Shown here piece after piece: positions 62,505 to 64,000 of a stretch of DNA of 64,000 nt. Every line of letters begins with the position of its first letter. Position 1 is the first letter of the stretch. Under the pieces are notes generated by a model. That model was given only the letters and a program-made list of their open reading frames with translations. It was not told the DNA's origin and searched no databases. The stretch is from positions 149,683,632 through 149,747,631 of the forward strand of contig OX235270.1 in assembly GCA_944472135.2 (NCBI GenBank), in the 5' to 3' direction. The DNA comes from Trichobilharzia regenti. Lineage: Eukaryota > Platyhelminthes > Trematoda > Strigeidida > Schistosomatidae. Position numbers and translations under genes: made by a program.

Positions 62505-62672
62505 GCCTTCAGCGACTTGGTGATTGGTGACAGTGTGTTCAAACACAAGGATATACACAAGGCTACATAGATTTCACCAGATGGAAACATCAAAAACCAA
62601 ATAGACTTCATCTCAATTTTAAGAAAGTGGAGACGCAGCCTACTGGACACAAGGTCGAGGAGAGGAGCAGGT

Positions 62673-63547
62673 GTGGGTTCAGGCCACTATCTAGTACAAG
62701 GGACTTTCAAGGTGAAACTAAAAGCCTCCAGGATAGCTGGGGATAGGCCACAATGCAAGTTCAACACTCAATTACTGATGGACAGAACCACAAAGGACAC
62801 TTTCACTGCAACTGTCAGAGCAAAGCAGGAAACACTCCGCGACATCACTGAAGAATCATGCGTGGAAGACCACTGGAACTCTCTCAAGGTGATTTTAATG
62901 AAACGTGTTCAACAGTTTTAGGAAGAAAGAAGAGACAAGACAAGGAATGGCTTTCAATAGACACTTGGAAGCTAATAGAGGAGAAGTGAATGGTGAAAGA
63001 GAAAATGATTCAATACAAAGACGGACAAGAGAAGGAGGCGCTGAGTTCAACTTACCCAGCACTGGACAAAGAAGTGAAGAAGAGTGCTAGGATGGACAAA
63101 AGACAATTCTACGACAATCTGGCCACTGAAGCTGAGAAGGTAGCAGGCAAAAGGGACCTGAGGACACTATATCAGATAACCATGTCTTTATCCGGGAAGA
63201 GATAAACACAAGTGAAATCTATAAAAGACAGCCAAGGGAACCCAATTACTAAGGAAGAAAGACAAATTAAACAATGGGCGGATCACTTCAAAGGACTCTT
63301 GAACCGACCATCACCTGAAACCCATCCAGAAATACGAACAACAGCACGTACACAACTGCAAGTTGACACCAATCCTCCAACGAGAGCTGAAGTCTTGAAT
63401 GCAATCAAGCTTCTGAAAGCTGGAAAAGCAGCTGAACCAAATGAAATACCTTATGAAGCACTGAAAGCGGACCCAGAGACGACAGCAGATATGCTGACTC
63501 ACTCCACTATTGCAAAAGGTTTGGAAGGAGGGAAAGGTGCCTACTGA
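62673..63547 (+). pseudogene. RTE-A linker and RT N-terminal part, broken
   Basis: Spread over several frames: 62673-62921 ('GSGHYLVQGTFKVKLKASRI', the S-D-H-Y-L-V endonuclease end with D changed to G), 62990-63205 ('EKEALSSTYPALDKEVKKSA', linker) and 63212-63547 ('NAIKLLKAGKAAEPNEIPYE', RT motif 0/1 with G-P-D changed to E-P-N). Beyond 63560, 'RIILERIKDALDTELRSEQA'-type sequence continues in a different frame. Confidence 0.75.
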
Positions 63548-64000
63548 CTGGAGGAAAGGTTATCTCGTGAAACTACCAAAAATGGGAGACTTAGGACTCT
63601 GCAAGAACTGGTGAAGAATCATGCTCCTGTCGATGCCAAATAAAATCCTGAGTCGAATCATCCTGGAGAGAATAAAGGACGCACTGGATACAGAACTCCG
63701 ATCAGAACAAGCTGGCTGCATTCACGAAAGACAAATCATGTTCTGACCGAATTGCAACTCTACGCATCATCATCACAGAACAAAGCATGGAATGGCAATC
63801 AAACCTCTACCTCAACTTTATAGACTTTGAAAAGGCCTTAGACAGCGTCAACCGTGAAGTAATTTGGAAACTACTAGAGCACTACAGCGTAAAAAACCCC
63901 AAATATTCATCAACCTTATTCAACAGCTGTACGACAACGGCACATGTCAAGTGATCAACACAACGGAAAACTCAGCGAGGCGTTTGGAGTAAAAACAGGA

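Larger units (their letters stand above)
61900..64000 (+). mobile_element. RTE-A LINE, 5' region to RT, running off the window
   Basis: The only RTE-A here with the N-terminal endonuclease. 5' flank 'gccttcgggaagccagtcag', then the ORF start region 'aataaggatggggatgtgga' (M-G-M-W-N-V-R type) near 61975. The endonuclease, linker and RT follow with several frameshifts and stops (about 62505, 62570, 62920, 63205, 63530). The last bases reach the RT palm region ('ctttatagactttgaaaagg'). The 3' end lies beyond 64000. Confidence 0.85.

Noticed and set aside
58814..64000. Search for ankyrin-repeat exons of the HIP14-like gene
   Set aside because: No minus-strand frame here shows ankyrin signatures (T-P-L-H, G-A-D/N); only LINE, SINE and PLE sequence was seen.

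Overview
This window looks like a gene-poor, repeat-rich piece of a schistosome (parasitic flatworm) genome. The evidence is AT-rich intergenic DNA, dense nested retrotransposons of the kinds known from Schistosoma (RTE-type LINEs, a CR1-like LINE, Ty3/gypsy, Penelope-like elements) and tRNA-headed SINEs, some carrying hammerhead ribozyme sequence, which is a known schistosome trait. The species is inferred from these families, not proven.

Only one host gene is convincing: the 3' part of a DHHC palmitoyltransferase of the ZDHHC17/HIP14 type on the minus strand. The DHHC-domain exon (58228-58813) joins in phase, across a 9.1 kb intron, to the terminal exon (48655-49079). The ankyrin-repeat exons expected for HIP14 are not in the window and should lie beyond 64000. 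The last intron is filled with repeats, including a near-complete RTE-type LINE (53977-57736) inserted into an older copy of its own family.

The labels used here are local. RTE-A is an SR2-like LINE with an (AAT)n tail. RTE-B is a second RTE-type LINE with a GACA-rich tail. CR1-like is an SR1-like LINE. SINE-A, -B, -C and -D are tRNA-headed short elements. PLE is a Penelope-like element, with an RT, a GIY-YIG endonuclease and LTR-like ends (pLTR).

Layout: 0-13 kb holds RTE-A fragments, SINE-A/B/C/D copies, PLE endonuclease pieces and the best hammerhead. 13-30 kb holds an RTE-A inserted in a PLE, a MITE-like element, the largest RTE-A copy with RT, a solo LTR, two nearly identical minus-strand RTE-A tails, and a Ty3/gypsy remnant inserted in RTE-A. 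30-44 kb holds a PLE with inverted ends, PLE RT genes, a foldback insertion, a large interrupted palindrome, and an RTE-B split by a solo LTR. 44-48 kb holds nested LINE tails and microsatellites. 48-59 kb is the ZDHHC gene and its intron. 59-64 kb holds more LINE copies, ending inside an RTE-A.

No transposon copy here looks intact: all show frameshifts, stops or truncation. Target-site duplications (TSDs) can be read directly for many insertions, so their order can be reconstructed. The most interesting signal is a 207-bp tRNA-headed SINE (7325-7531, minus) flanked by an 11-bp TSD and carrying a hammerhead with all consensus core residues. Next are the tail shared by SINE-B and RTE-A, a TSD-bounded foldback insertion in a PLE, and the recurring palindromic ends of the hammerhead SINE family.
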